Assembly: GCA_900556845.1 (NCBI GenBank)
Contig: USQO01000069.1
Location: 1 to 11,069 of the forward strand
Reading direction: 5' to 3'
From: an uncultured Bacteroides sp.
Lineage (GTDB): Bacteria > Bacteroidota > Bacteroidia > Bacteroidales > Bacteroidaceae
Length of the DNA stretch: 11,069 bases
The notes beneath the pieces were generated by a model. It made no database searches and was not told the origin of the DNA. It saw only the letters and a list, made by a program, of their open reading frames with translations. Position 1 is the first letter of the stretch; every line of letters starts with the position of its first letter. Made by a program: the position numbers and the translations under genes. This document shows, one piece after another, positions 1 to 7,700 of the stretch.

Positions 1-36
1 TTATCGTCGGCAGCGTCAGATGTGTATAAGAGACAG
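1..36 (+). other. Nextera Read-1 transposase adapter (artefact)
   Basis: Bases 4-17 read TCGTCGGCAGCGTC and bases 18-36 read AGATGTGTATAAGAGACAG, the Tn5 mosaic end used in tagmentation libraries. Together they are the standard Illumina Nextera Read-1 adapter. The three bases before it (TTA) may be the last bases of an i5 index. This is library sequence, not genome; biological DNA begins at base 37. It supplies a false ATG at base 20 that extends the first gene with adapter-encoded residues. Confidence 0.98.
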
Positions 37-55
37 AATATACTGTTTTTATTAT

Positions 56-2215
56 ATGAAAGAATATTTATTGAGCCTTATGGACTTTGATGTCCATTTG
101 CCGGTGACCGACCCGACATGGGTTTTCTTTCTGGTACTGGTAATCATTTTGTTTGCTCCAATGATATTGGGCAAGTTGCGCATACCCCATATCATCGGTA
201 TGATTCTGGCCGGTGTAGTGGTAGGCGAATACGGTTTCAATATCCTGGAACGCGACAGCAGTTTCGAATTGTTTGGCAAAGTCGGTTTGCTGTATATTAT
301 GTTTCTGGCTGGTCTGGAGATGGATATGGATGATTTCAAGAAAAACCGGACGAAAGGGCTCGTGTTTGGGTTGTGGACATTTATCATTCCAATGGGGCTG
401 GGTATATGGAGCAGTATGGCTCTGCTGGACTACACGCTGGTTACAGCGGTACTGTTATCCAGTATGTATGCCAGTCATACACTGATTGCTTATCCGATAA
501 TTAGCCGCTACGGTCTTACCCGGAACAGTAGTGTCAGTATTACCATCGGAGGTACGGCGGTTACTGTTGTGCTGGCGTTGGCTGTGCTGGCAGTGATAGG
601 GGGAATGTACAAGGGCGATGAGGTGAACAGTCTTTACTGGATATTGCTGGTAGTTAAAGTAACTTTGCTATGCTTACTGATTATATTTTTGATGCCTCGC
701 CTTTGCCGCTGGTTCTTCCGCACTTACGACGATAGCGTCATGCAGTTTGTCTTTGTACTGTCTATGGTCTTTTTAGGTGCCGGACTGATGGAACTGGTAG
801 GTATGGAAGGTATTTTGGGTGCTTTCCTGGCCGGTCTGGTTCTGAATCGCTTTGTACCTCATGTATCTCCTTTGATGAACCGTCTGGAGTTTGTCGGCAA
901 TGCATTGTTTATACCTTATTTTCTGATAGGTGTAGGTATGATTATTGACATTCGCTGTCTGTTTACGGAAGGGGAAGCCCTGAAAGTTGCTGTTGTCATG
1001 ACGGTGGTTGCAACTTTGAGTAAATGGCTGGCAGCCTGGATAACCCAGAAAACATATAAGATGCATCCGGCCGAAGGAGAGCTTATTTTTGGCTTGAGCA
1101 ATGCACAGGCTGCCGCTACGTTGGCTGCTGTCCTGATAGGTCATAATATTATTCTGGATGATGGCAGCAGACTGCTGAATGATGATGTGCTGAATGGCAC
1201 TGTAATCATGATTTTGTTTACTTGCATCATCAGTTCTGTTTTTACGGAGAGGGCCGCACGCAAGCTTGTAACGATTGAACATGACTCTTCTTCTATGGAT
1301 AAAGATACAAGGAAGAAAGAACGGATTCTGATCTCAGTGGCAAATCCCGATACCATAGAAGGACTGGTAGATATTGCGTTGATGTTGAAAAACCCGAAGC
1401 AGGGGAAAGAGCTTACTGCCTTAAGTGTGATTAATGATAACAATGCTTCCGAAAAGAAAGAGAATCTGGCCAAACGCAATCTGGAAAAAACATCCATGAT
1501 TGGAGCTGCTTCGGATACGACCGTTCACACAGTCTTGCGCTACGATTTGAACATTGCTCAGGGAATCATTCATACCATTAAAGAGCATGATATCACCGAT
1601 TTGGTGATTGGATTGCACCGGAAAGTGAACCTAATGGATTCTTTCCTTGGAAATATGACGGAAAGTCTTTTGAAAGGTACATACCGGCAGATTATGATTA
1701 CCAAGTTGCTGATGCCACCCAATACCTTGCGTCGTATTGTAGTCGCCGTACCGGCACAGGCTGAGTATGAAGTCGGCTTTGCCAAATGGGTGTCTCAGTT
1801 AAGCCGGTTGAGCCGGATACTGGGTTGCCGCTCACACTTCTTTGGAACGGAAGAAACGCTGAAATATATCCGTAGAGTGATTCAGAAAGAAGAGTCGGGC
1901 ACAGCTACAGAGTTCTCTCCGCTGGACGATTGGGAAGATTTGCTGCTGTTGACCGGACAGGTGAGCTATGACCATCTGCTGGTAATTGTTTCAGCACGAA
2001 AAGGTTCTATATCTTATCAGCCTTCTTTCGAAAAATTGCCGGCACAGATAACCCGATATTTTTCAAATAACAGTTTGATGCTGCTCTATCCCGACCAGTT
2101 GGGCGACCCGCAGGATTTGATTACCTTTACCGAACCGCGACATACCGTGGATTCGAAGACTTACGAGGCTGTTTCTAAACGAATTTACAAGTGGTTTAAA
2201 AATGACAAAGATTGA
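56..2215 (+). CDS. CPA2-family cation:proton antiporter with C-terminal Usp-like region
   Basis: Inner-membrane monovalent cation/H+ antiporter of the Na+/H+ exchanger (KefB/NapA-like, PF00999) type, 719 aa from the ATG at 56. Residues about 20-410 hold some 12 hydrophobic segments with familiar CPA2 stretches: GKLRIPHIIGMILAGVVVGE, FLAGLEMDMDDFKKN, SHTLIAYPIISRYG, GILGAFLAGLVLNRFVP and FGLSNAQAAATLAAVLIG. The SKW lysine is K323. Residues about 425-715 are soluble and look like two degenerate universal-stress-protein-like modules: the first begins RILISVANPD and ends near RQIMITKLL, the second begins RRIVVAVPAQ. I infer a regulatory, possibly nucleotide-binding, cytoplasmic role. Start choice: the ATG at 20 lies in adapter, so 56 or 80 (MDFDVHLPVTD) is the real start unless the gene begins left of base 37. 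One oddity is the TM6 motif GGTAVTVVLALAVLAV, with V171 where relatives as I recall them have Asp. The 3' end overlaps tcdA by 14 nt. The transported ion cannot be told from sequence. Confidence 0.85.
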   Translation: MKEYLLSLMDFDVHLPVTDPTWVFFLVLVIILFAPMILGKLRIPHIIGMILAGVVVGEYGFNILERDSSFELFGKVGLLYIMFLAGLEMDMDDFKKNRTKGLVFGLWTFIIPMGLGIWSSMALLDYTLVTAVLLSSMYASHTLIAYPIISRYGLTRNSSVSITIGGTAVTVVLALAVLAVIGGMYKGDEVNSLYWILLVVKVTLLCLLIIFLMPRLCRWFFRTYDDSVMQFVFVLSMVFLGAGLMELVGMEGILGAFLAGLVLNRFVPHVSPLMNRLEFVGNALFIPYFLIGVGMIIDIRCLFTEGEALKVAVVMTVVATLSKWLAAWITQKTYKMHPAEGELIFGLSNAQAAATLAAVLIGHNIILDDGSRLLNDDVLNGTVIMILFTCIISSVFTERAARKLVTIEHDSSSMDKDTRKKERILISVANPDTIEGLVDIALMLKNPKQGKELTALSVINDNNASEKKENLAKRNLEKTSMIGAASDTTVHTVLRYDLNIAQGIIHTIKEHDITDLVIGLHRKVNLMDSFLGNMTESLLKGTYRQIMITKLLMPPNTLRRIVVAVPAQAEYEVGFAKWVSQLSRLSRILGCRSHFFGTEETLKYIRRVIQKEESGTATEFSPLDDWEDLLLLTGQVSYDHLLVIVSARKGSISYQPSFEKLPAQITRYFSNNSLMLLYPDQLGDPQDLITFTEPRHTVDSKTYEAVSKRIYKWFKNDKD

Positions 2216-2930
2216 CGATTGCTATGCCTGGCAGGAACGCACAGAGCTATTGCTGGGAGAAGATAAGATGCAGCGGTTGCGCAAAGCGCACGTGTTGGTG
2301 GTTGGCTTAGGAGGAGTAGGAGCTTACGCTGCCGAAATGATTTGCCGGGCCGGAGTAGGTGAAATGACCATTATTGATGCCGATACTGTGCAACCCAGTA
2401 ACATCAACCGGCAGTTGCCTGCTACGCATGCAACGATTGGCCGTGCCAAGGCCGAAGTGCTGGCCGAACGTTTTCGGGATATCAATCCGGAGGTAAAGCT
2501 GCATGTAAAGGCAGAGTATCTGAAGGATGACATGATACCGGAATTGCTGGACGGCAGTCATTTCGATTTTATAGTAGATGCCATAGATACAGTTGCGCCC
2601 AAATGTTATCTCATCTATCATGCCTTGCAGCGCCGTTTGCCCATTATCAGTAGTATGGGGGCAGGAGCCAAAAAAGATATTACGCAAGTCCGTTTTGCCG
2701 ATTTATGGGAAACCTATCATTGCGGCTTGAGCAAGGCTGTGCGCAAGCGGCTGCAGAAATTGGGCATGAAGCGCCATTTGCCTGTGGTCTTCAGTACGGA
2801 ACAAGCCGATGCCAACGCTGTTATTCTGGTAGATAATGAGCAAAATAAAAAATCGACGGCTGGGACGATAAGCTATATGCCGGCTGTTTTCGGTTGCTAT
2901 TTGGCCGAGTATGTACTTCGCAAATTATAG
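2202..2930 (+). CDS. tcdA: tRNA threonylcarbamoyladenosine dehydratase (TcdA/CsdL-like, ThiF/E1 family)
   Basis: E1-like, ATP-dependent enzyme expected to cyclise the t6A modification at position 37 of ANN-decoding tRNAs to ct6A in the cytoplasm. The protein is 242 aa. The Rossmann nucleotide loop is GLGGVG at residues 35-40, followed by the acidic IDAD pair (D59, D61), the SNINRQ motif (66-71, with the adenylation-type Asn/Arg), the DAIDT strand (126-130) and the VFSTE motif (196-200) near the C-terminus. These follow the E. coli TcdA order. It is somewhat shorter than the E. coli protein (about 268 aa), chiefly between the VFSTE motif and the C-terminal GxxxAxxVL helix, but appears intact. 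There is no C-terminal rhodanese domain, so it is not a MoeB/ThiF-rhodanese fusion. The ATG lies inside the antiporter 3' end (14-nt overlap), and lolD begins 4 nt after its stop, so co-transcription is likely. A general ThiF-family adenylyltransferase is the less likely alternative. Confidence 0.92.
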   Translation: MTKIDDCYAWQERTELLLGEDKMQRLRKAHVLVVGLGGVGAYAAEMICRAGVGEMTIIDADTVQPSNINRQLPATHATIGRAKAEVLAERFRDINPEVKLHVKAEYLKDDMIPELLDGSHFDFIVDAIDTVAPKCYLIYHALQRRLPIISSMGAGAKKDITQVRFADLWETYHCGLSKAVRKRLQKLGMKRHLPVVFSTEQADANAVILVDNEQNKKSTAGTISYMPAVFGCYLAEYVLRKL

Positions 2931-2934
2931 ATTT

Positions 2935-3585
2935 ATGATACAGTTAAGTGGAATAACCAAAAGTTTTGGAGCATTGCAGGTTTTGCGTGGTGTAGATCTG
3001 TGTGTCAATAAGGGAGAGGTGGTCAGTATCGTAGGACCCAGCGGGGCAGGAAAGACAACCTTGCTGCAGATTATGGGCACGCTGGACCGGCCGGATAGCG
3101 GGCGTATCCTGCTCAATGGCACTGATGTGAGTCTGCTGAAAGAGAAAGAACTGGCCGCATTCCGCAATCAGCAGATTGGCTTTGTTTTTCAGTTTCATCA
3201 GTTGCTTCCTGAGTTTACAGCTCTTGAAAACGTAATGATACCTGCATTTATCCGTGGTGATGGCGGTGGGAAAGCAAAGGCGCGCGCCATGGAATTGTTG
3301 CAGATGCTGGGACTGGCGGATCGTGCCGGACATAAGCCAGCCGAAATGTCGGGAGGCGAAAAGCAGCGTGTGGCAGTGGCCCGTGCCTTGATGAATCATC
3401 CTTGCGTGGTCTTGGCCGATGAGCCTTCGGGAAGTCTGGATACTCAGAATAAGGAAGAATTGCATCGTCTGTTTTTTGATTTGCGTGACAAGCTGGAGCA
3501 AACTTTTGTAATTGTTACGCATGATGAATCGCTTGCTGTTCAGACAGATCGTACGATACATATGGTGGACGGACTTATCGTATAA
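2935..3585 (+). CDS. lolD: LolD-like ABC transporter ATP-binding protein
   Basis: Cytoplasmic ATPase of the MacB/LolD/FtsE class, 216 aa. LolD powers LolC/E in releasing outer-membrane lipoproteins from the inner membrane to LolA. All catalytic elements are present: Walker A GPSGAGKT (34-41), Q-loop Q86 in FVFQFHQLLPEFTALENVM, signature MSGGEKQRVAVARAL (138-152), Walker B VVLADEPSGSLD (158-169) with E163 as catalytic base, and H-loop H196 in VIVTHD. The FQFHQLLPEFTALENVMIP stretch is typical of LolD. The upstream ATG at 2911 is rejected because it lies within tcdA; the ATG at 2935 gives the normal N-terminus MIQLSGITKSFG. No LolC/E permease is adjacent, so it must act with a permease encoded elsewhere. 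Linkage to tcdA is positional and need not mean shared function. The TAA stop lies within the 3' arm of the terminator stem. Alternatives are MacB-type or FtsE ATPases; the general class is certain, the exact partner less so. Confidence 0.86.
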   Translation: MIQLSGITKSFGALQVLRGVDLCVNKGEVVSIVGPSGAGKTTLLQIMGTLDRPDSGRILLNGTDVSLLKEKELAAFRNQQIGFVFQFHQLLPEFTALENVMIPAFIRGDGGGKAKARAMELLQMLGLADRAGHKPAEMSGGEKQRVAVARALMNHPCVVLADEPSGSLDTQNKEELHRLFFDLRDKLEQTFVIVTHDESLAVQTDRTIHMVDGLIV

Positions 3586-3603
3586 GTCCGTCTTATTTTT
3601 TTT
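3568..3603 (+). terminator. Rho-independent terminator of the antiporter-tcdA-lolD block
   Basis: GACGGACTTA (3568-3577) pairs perfectly with TAAGTCCGTC (3583-3592), a 10-bp stem that can extend by one T-A pair to leave a 3-nt loop. It is followed by TTATTTTTTTT (3593-3603), a classic U-tract. The lolD stop codon TAA (3583-3585) sits in the 3' arm, so termination is tied closely to the end of translation. It separates the left block from the efflux operon. No T-run follows the stem on the minus strand, so it is strong only for plus-strand transcription. Confidence 0.93.
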
Positions 3604-3659
3604 CGGTCGCCGGTATTGCGGCTTCGTCATTTAAATCTTCCGTTTCATCTTTTTTCTTA

Positions 3660-3676
3660 TTGTTCGCAGGGAACAA
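3660..3676. promoter_or_regulatory. Inverted repeat TTGTTC-N5-GAACAA, candidate operator
   Basis: A perfect 6-bp inverted repeat, TTGTTC (3660-3665) and GAACAA (3671-3676), has a 5-nt GCAGG centre. It starts on the -33 element and fills much of the spacer before the -7 box, where a dimeric regulator could act on the polymerase. The regulator is unknown. The LytTR protein of this operon would be expected to prefer direct rather than inverted repeats, so a dimeric repressor encoded elsewhere is equally possible. A chance palindrome of this size is not excluded. Confidence 0.35.
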
Positions 3677-3690
3677 AGAGTGTACTTTTG
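3660..3690 (+). promoter_or_regulatory. Bacteroides-type promoter of the efflux operon
   Basis: TTG at 3660-3662 is followed after 20 bp by TACTTTTG at 3683-3690, matching the Bacteroides primary-sigma consensus of a -33 TTTG/TTG element and a -7 TAnnTTTG box. Transcription would start roughly 5-8 nt after the -7 box, giving a leader of about 27-30 nt before the ATG at 3725. That leader is A-rich with AAAAAAGGA just before the start codon. It is the only good promoter I find after the lolD terminator, so it probably drives all five efflux-operon genes. Confidence 0.68.
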
Positions 3691-3724
3691 GTCCGTAAGT
3701 TATTAAAAATAAGAAAAAAGGAAC

Positions 3725-4768
3725 ATGAAGATTGTTTTAGTATTGTTGTCACTACCGTTTTTTCTCTTTGCCTGTAGTGAAGCACCTTCGTCGGAAAAAC
3801 TTTTGCCGGCGGTAAGGGTTGTAAAAGTAGGAGCGCTTGAAAATTCCTGTACGCAGGAACGTAATTTCAGTTTTATAGCCGAACCTTATCGGACCACTTC
3901 TCTTTCATTCCGTGTGGGAGGGCCCGTTTGTACGTTTACGGCTCAAAATGGACAGTTTTTTAAAAAAGGTGAACTAATTGCCGCTATCGATAACCGTGAT
4001 TTCCTGATACGGAAAGAGCGTGCAGAAGCTGTACTTGCCCATGCAGAATCTGAATATCGGCGCATTCATAATCTGTATCAGCGGAATAATGTTTCGGCTA
4101 CCAGTTATGAAAAAGCGAAGGCTGATTACGAGAAAGCTAGAGCTGATTACCGGGATGCTGATAATGCATTGGCTGATACGCGTCTGACTGCACCTTTTGA
4201 CGGTTATGTACAGGAAGTTCACATCGAACGTTTTCAGGATGTAAAGCCTTCAGCACCTGTTGTTACGTTTATTGATATTTCTTTGTTGAAGGCGGAAGTA
4301 TACATACCCGAAGCGTTGGCTGTATCGTTGAAAAATGATTCTGAGAAAGCGTGTGCACTTTCGTTTGAGGCTTTATCTGGTAAGACGTTTTCTCCACTTC
4401 GTACTTACTTAACACACAGCACAACAAACAACAATATATCTTACTTATTTACAGCTGTTATAGAAAACAAGGACTATGCCTTGTTTGGGGGAATGGCCGG
4501 TAGTCTGTCTTTTTCATTTGCACCTCTTGATACGTTATCTTCATTGAAGGCCATCCCCCAGACAGCTGTATGTCATTCCGCTGGATTAGGTTCTTATGTC
4601 TGGAGAATTGATGCCGATTCTGTTGCTCATCAAGTTCCTGTTATTTTGGGAGATTTACATGACAATAATCAGGTGGAAATCGTGTCTGGAATTGACAAGG
4701 GAGATCATATCGCAGTTACTTCGATGGCTAATTTGAAAGAGGGTCAAAGAATTCGTTTGCTTAATTAA
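3725..4768 (+). CDS. RND efflux periplasmic adaptor (membrane fusion) lipoprotein
   Basis: HlyD/AcrA-type membrane fusion protein, 347 aa, bridging the RND pump and the TolC channel in the periplasm. The N-terminus is a lipoprotein signal peptide: MKIVLVLLSLPFFLFAC with lipobox LFAC and acylated C17. The first lipoyl half-motif lies at about 63-92 (FRVGGPVCTF to KKGELIAAIDNRDF). A short helical hairpin spans about 93-152, rich in Ala, Glu and Lys. The second half-motif is TRLTAPFDGYVQEVHIERFQ at 152-171. Beta-barrel and membrane-proximal domains follow (about 185-347), ending in DKGDHIAVTSMANLKEGQRI, typical of the family. The start at 3725 follows AAAAAAGGA and gives a clean signal peptide. 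It is the first gene of the efflux operon, 19 nt before the pump gene. Family assignment is firm; the substrate is unknown. Confidence 0.93.
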   Translation: MKIVLVLLSLPFFLFACSEAPSSEKLLPAVRVVKVGALENSCTQERNFSFIAEPYRTTSLSFRVGGPVCTFTAQNGQFFKKGELIAAIDNRDFLIRKERAEAVLAHAESEYRRIHNLYQRNNVSATSYEKAKADYEKARADYRDADNALADTRLTAPFDGYVQEVHIERFQDVKPSAPVVTFIDISLLKAEVYIPEALAVSLKNDSEKACALSFEALSGKTFSPLRTYLTHSTTNNNISYLFTAVIENKDYALFGGMAGSLSFSFAPLDTLSSLKAIPQTAVCHSAGLGSYVWRIDADSVAHQVPVILGDLHDNNQVEIVSGIDKGDHIAVTSMANLKEGQRIRLLN

Positions 4769-4787
4769 CAATAAAGGATGAAGACTT

Positions 4788-7700
4788 ATGAAGAGTAATA
4801 TGTCGATTTTCTTTTTAAAGAACAGGGCGTTAAGCTGGCTTTTATTGATTCTGATATTGGCAGGCGGCTTTTATTCCTATCTGAAAATGGGGAAACTGGA
4901 GGATGCTCCCTTTACGATAAAACAGGCGGTTGTTACTACGACCTATCCCGGTGCATCTCCTCTGGAGGTACAGCAGCAAGTGACTGATGTACTGGAGGAG
5001 TCTATACAATCTTTGGGAGAACTGTATTATCTGAAATCGGAAAATCGGGTTGGCTTGTCCAAAATAACCGTATATGTAAAAAAAGAAATTCGTGCCGATG
5101 CCATGCAGCAGTTGTGGGATAAACTGCGCAGAAAGGTGAATGATGTACAGAACAAATTGCCCGAAGGAGCTGGTCCGTCGGTGGTAAATGATGATTTTGG
5201 AGATGTACTGGGCGTGTTCTATGGCTTGCAGGGAAACGGTGTTTCCTGGCGAGAACTGGAAGAGCAGGCAAAGCTGATTAAAAATGAATTTCTGAACATT
5301 CAGGATGTTGCTAAAGTAGAAGTCTTTGGCGTACAGTCTCGTACAATTGAAGTGAATGTTCAGCCGTTTTTGCTTTCACAGACAGGGACTACTATGGGTG
5401 ATATCGTGGCTGCTTTCCAGAAACAGAATAAAATTACTGATGCAGGAGCCATTGAAACTCGTGATAACAGGTTGCGTATTGAAACAACGGGATCTTTTTC
5501 CAATCTGGATGAAATAGAGAATTTAACGATAACTTCTCGTTCCGGCGAAAACTTTCGTTTGGGAGATATTGCGGTACTTTCAGAATCGTATGTACGGCCT
5601 GAAAGAAATAAAATGAAGGTAGACAATGTTCCTGCATTGGGTATTGCCATTTCGACGGTGGCTGATGGAAATGTGGTTACAATGTCACAATTGATTAAGG
5701 AAAAAGCAGAGGCGTTGCAGCGGGAAATGCCTGCCGGATTTACGCTTTCGGTAATTTACGACCAAGGTTACGAATCGGCTGTGGCTAACGATGGCTTTGT
5801 GCTGAATCTGATTATTTCTGTTGTGACGGTTGTCGCTGTTTTGCTTTTCTTCATCGGGCTGAAAAATGGTATCCTGATAGGAAGCGGCTTGATTTTCTCT
5901 ATTTTCGGGACCTTGATTTACATGTATGCTACCGGAATCGCTTTGCAGCGTATGTCTTTGGCGGCTATCATTATTGCCATGGGAATGCTGGTTGACAATG
6001 CAATTGTGGTATATGATGCTGCCTTGATAAACATGCAGTTGGGTATGCGAAAGCGTGTTGCCATCCTGAAAGCTGTATCGGGAACGGCTATGCCGCTGCT
6101 TGCAGCCACACTGATTGCTGTATTGACTTTCATGCCTGTGTATTTGTCACCCCATATTACGGGAGAGCTTTTATCTTCGCTTTTCATTGTAATAGCGGTG
6201 TCCTTGCTGCTGAGCTGGGTTTTTGCGATGACACAGAATGTGTTTTTTATTCAGGAGTTTGTAAGACGTCCGCGTCCTGAGGAATTGATCGGTACGCTGT
6301 ATCAAGGACGGTTTTACGATATCTTTCGTAAAATGCTGGCATTTACCATAGATCATAAATATGTGGTGGTAGCTGCTATGGTCGGATTGTTGGTTGCGGC
6401 AGGATGGGGATTCCGTTTTTTACCCAATGTCTTTATGCCCCAGCTGAACAAGCAATACTTTACAGTTGATTTATGGCTGCCTGAAGGGGCTAAGATAAAC
6501 CATACGGAGCAAATAGCTGATTCTTTGGTGGAGAAGGTCTTGGCGAAAGAGGGAGTTTTGCATGTTTCATCTTTTGTCGGACAAACACCACCACGCTTTT
6601 ATCTGGCAAATGCAGCGTATGGTCCACAGCCTAATTATGTTTATTTCGTGGTAGAGGCTGAAACGCCTGAACGTGCCAGAGCCTTGCAGGACGAATTGCA
6701 GAATGAATTGCCGGTATTCTTTCCTGATAAGTTGGTGCGTGTAAATCGTTTTGAGCTGAATACAGTTCCGCAGGCTTTAATTGAGGCTCGGTTTTGCGGT
6801 GATGACCCTGCTGTGCTTGACTCGCTGACCCAATTGGCTTTAAATGTAATGAAGAATAACCCCAAGGTGGCCAATCCAAGAAATGAATGGGGGAATATGG
6901 CGATGAATATCCGCGTGGATTATAATCCGGTAAAGGCAGGCAAACTGGCTGTGGGTAAGTCTGATTTAATGTATTCTGTGAAATCGGTGAGTGATGGTGT
7001 GCCTGTCGGAGTCTTTCGGGAAAATGAATATCGTGTTCCTGTTTTGTTGCGTATGGACAAAGACTTGGATCAGAGCCTGAAGCAAATGGGGGATATTTCG
7101 GTTTGGAACGGAACACGCTCTGCTCCCTTGGCTCAGCTGGTAGACAGTATTTCATTGGATTGGGAGTGGCCCTTGGTCAAAACATACAACCGGCGTCTTT
7201 CCATGGCTGCTCAGTGTGATGTGAAGCCTGGGTATACGATGTCTGAAGTACATGCAGAAATACGGAAGGAAATAGAAAGTATTTCGTTGCCGGATGGATA
7301 TTCTTTCTTCTGGGATTCGCAGTTTAAGGATCAGAAAGAAGCGATGGAAGCATTGACGAAATATTTTCCGTTGGCTATTCTGCTGTTGATTGTAATATTG
7401 GTAGCTCTTTTCCGGAATTATTCTCAGCCGCTTATCATCTTTTTGATTTTGCCTTTGTCTTTAATTGGCATGGTTTTGGGATTGCTTGTAACAGGCTTTT
7501 CTTTTGGCTTTTTCTGCATGGCCGGTTGGCTGGGCTTATTGGGCATGATGATTAAAAATGTGATTGTGTTGTTGGATGAAGTGAATATACAGCGAGGAGA
7601 AGGAGTAATGCCTTATCGTGCAGTAATCGAGGCCACTGTAGCCAGAACACGTCCGGTGCTGATGGCAGCCATTACTACGATTTTGGGAATGATACCCTTG

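Larger units (their letters stand above)
3593..3736 (-). pseudogene. Possible 3' remnant of a lost convergent membrane-protein gene (tentative)
   Basis: On the minus strand the frame ending in TAA at 3593-3595 is open back to a stop at 3737-3739, with no start codon. It reads ...PFFLFLITYGPKVHSLFP, then NNKKKD, then ETEDLNDEAAIPATEKK and stop. A hydrophobic stretch followed by a charged Lys/Asp/Glu tail is typical of the C-terminus of an inner-membrane protein. The stop falls directly beside the lolD terminator stem, which fits a former tail-to-tail arrangement. Against it: the frame is only 48 codons, a plus-strand frame is open here too, and the region also carries a good promoter. I do not recognise the family. 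It may be ordinary intergenic DNA. Confidence 0.25.

Noticed and set aside
773..1282. Minus-strand open frame of 169 codons opposite the antiporter
   Set aside because: Antisense shadow of the conserved membrane domain; the Gln/His/Asn-rich composition is unlike a real protein.
2944..3630. Long minus-strand open frame (228 codons) opposite lolD
   Set aside because: It is antisense to an ATPase with every catalytic motif intact, its translation has no recognisable family and it is rich in His, Gln and Arg as expected of a shadow frame.
3586..3724. LytTR direct-repeat binding sites in the efflux promoter region
   Set aside because: Only scattered partial matches occur (for example TAAGTTATT at 3696-3704 and a weaker one at 3639-3647), not two repeats with the expected 21-22 bp periodicity. 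Not strong enough to annotate.
4778..4798. Six-codon open frame just before and overlapping the pump start
   Set aside because: Too short to support, with no conserved feature visible. The ATG is part of the leader between the AAAGGA and the real start.
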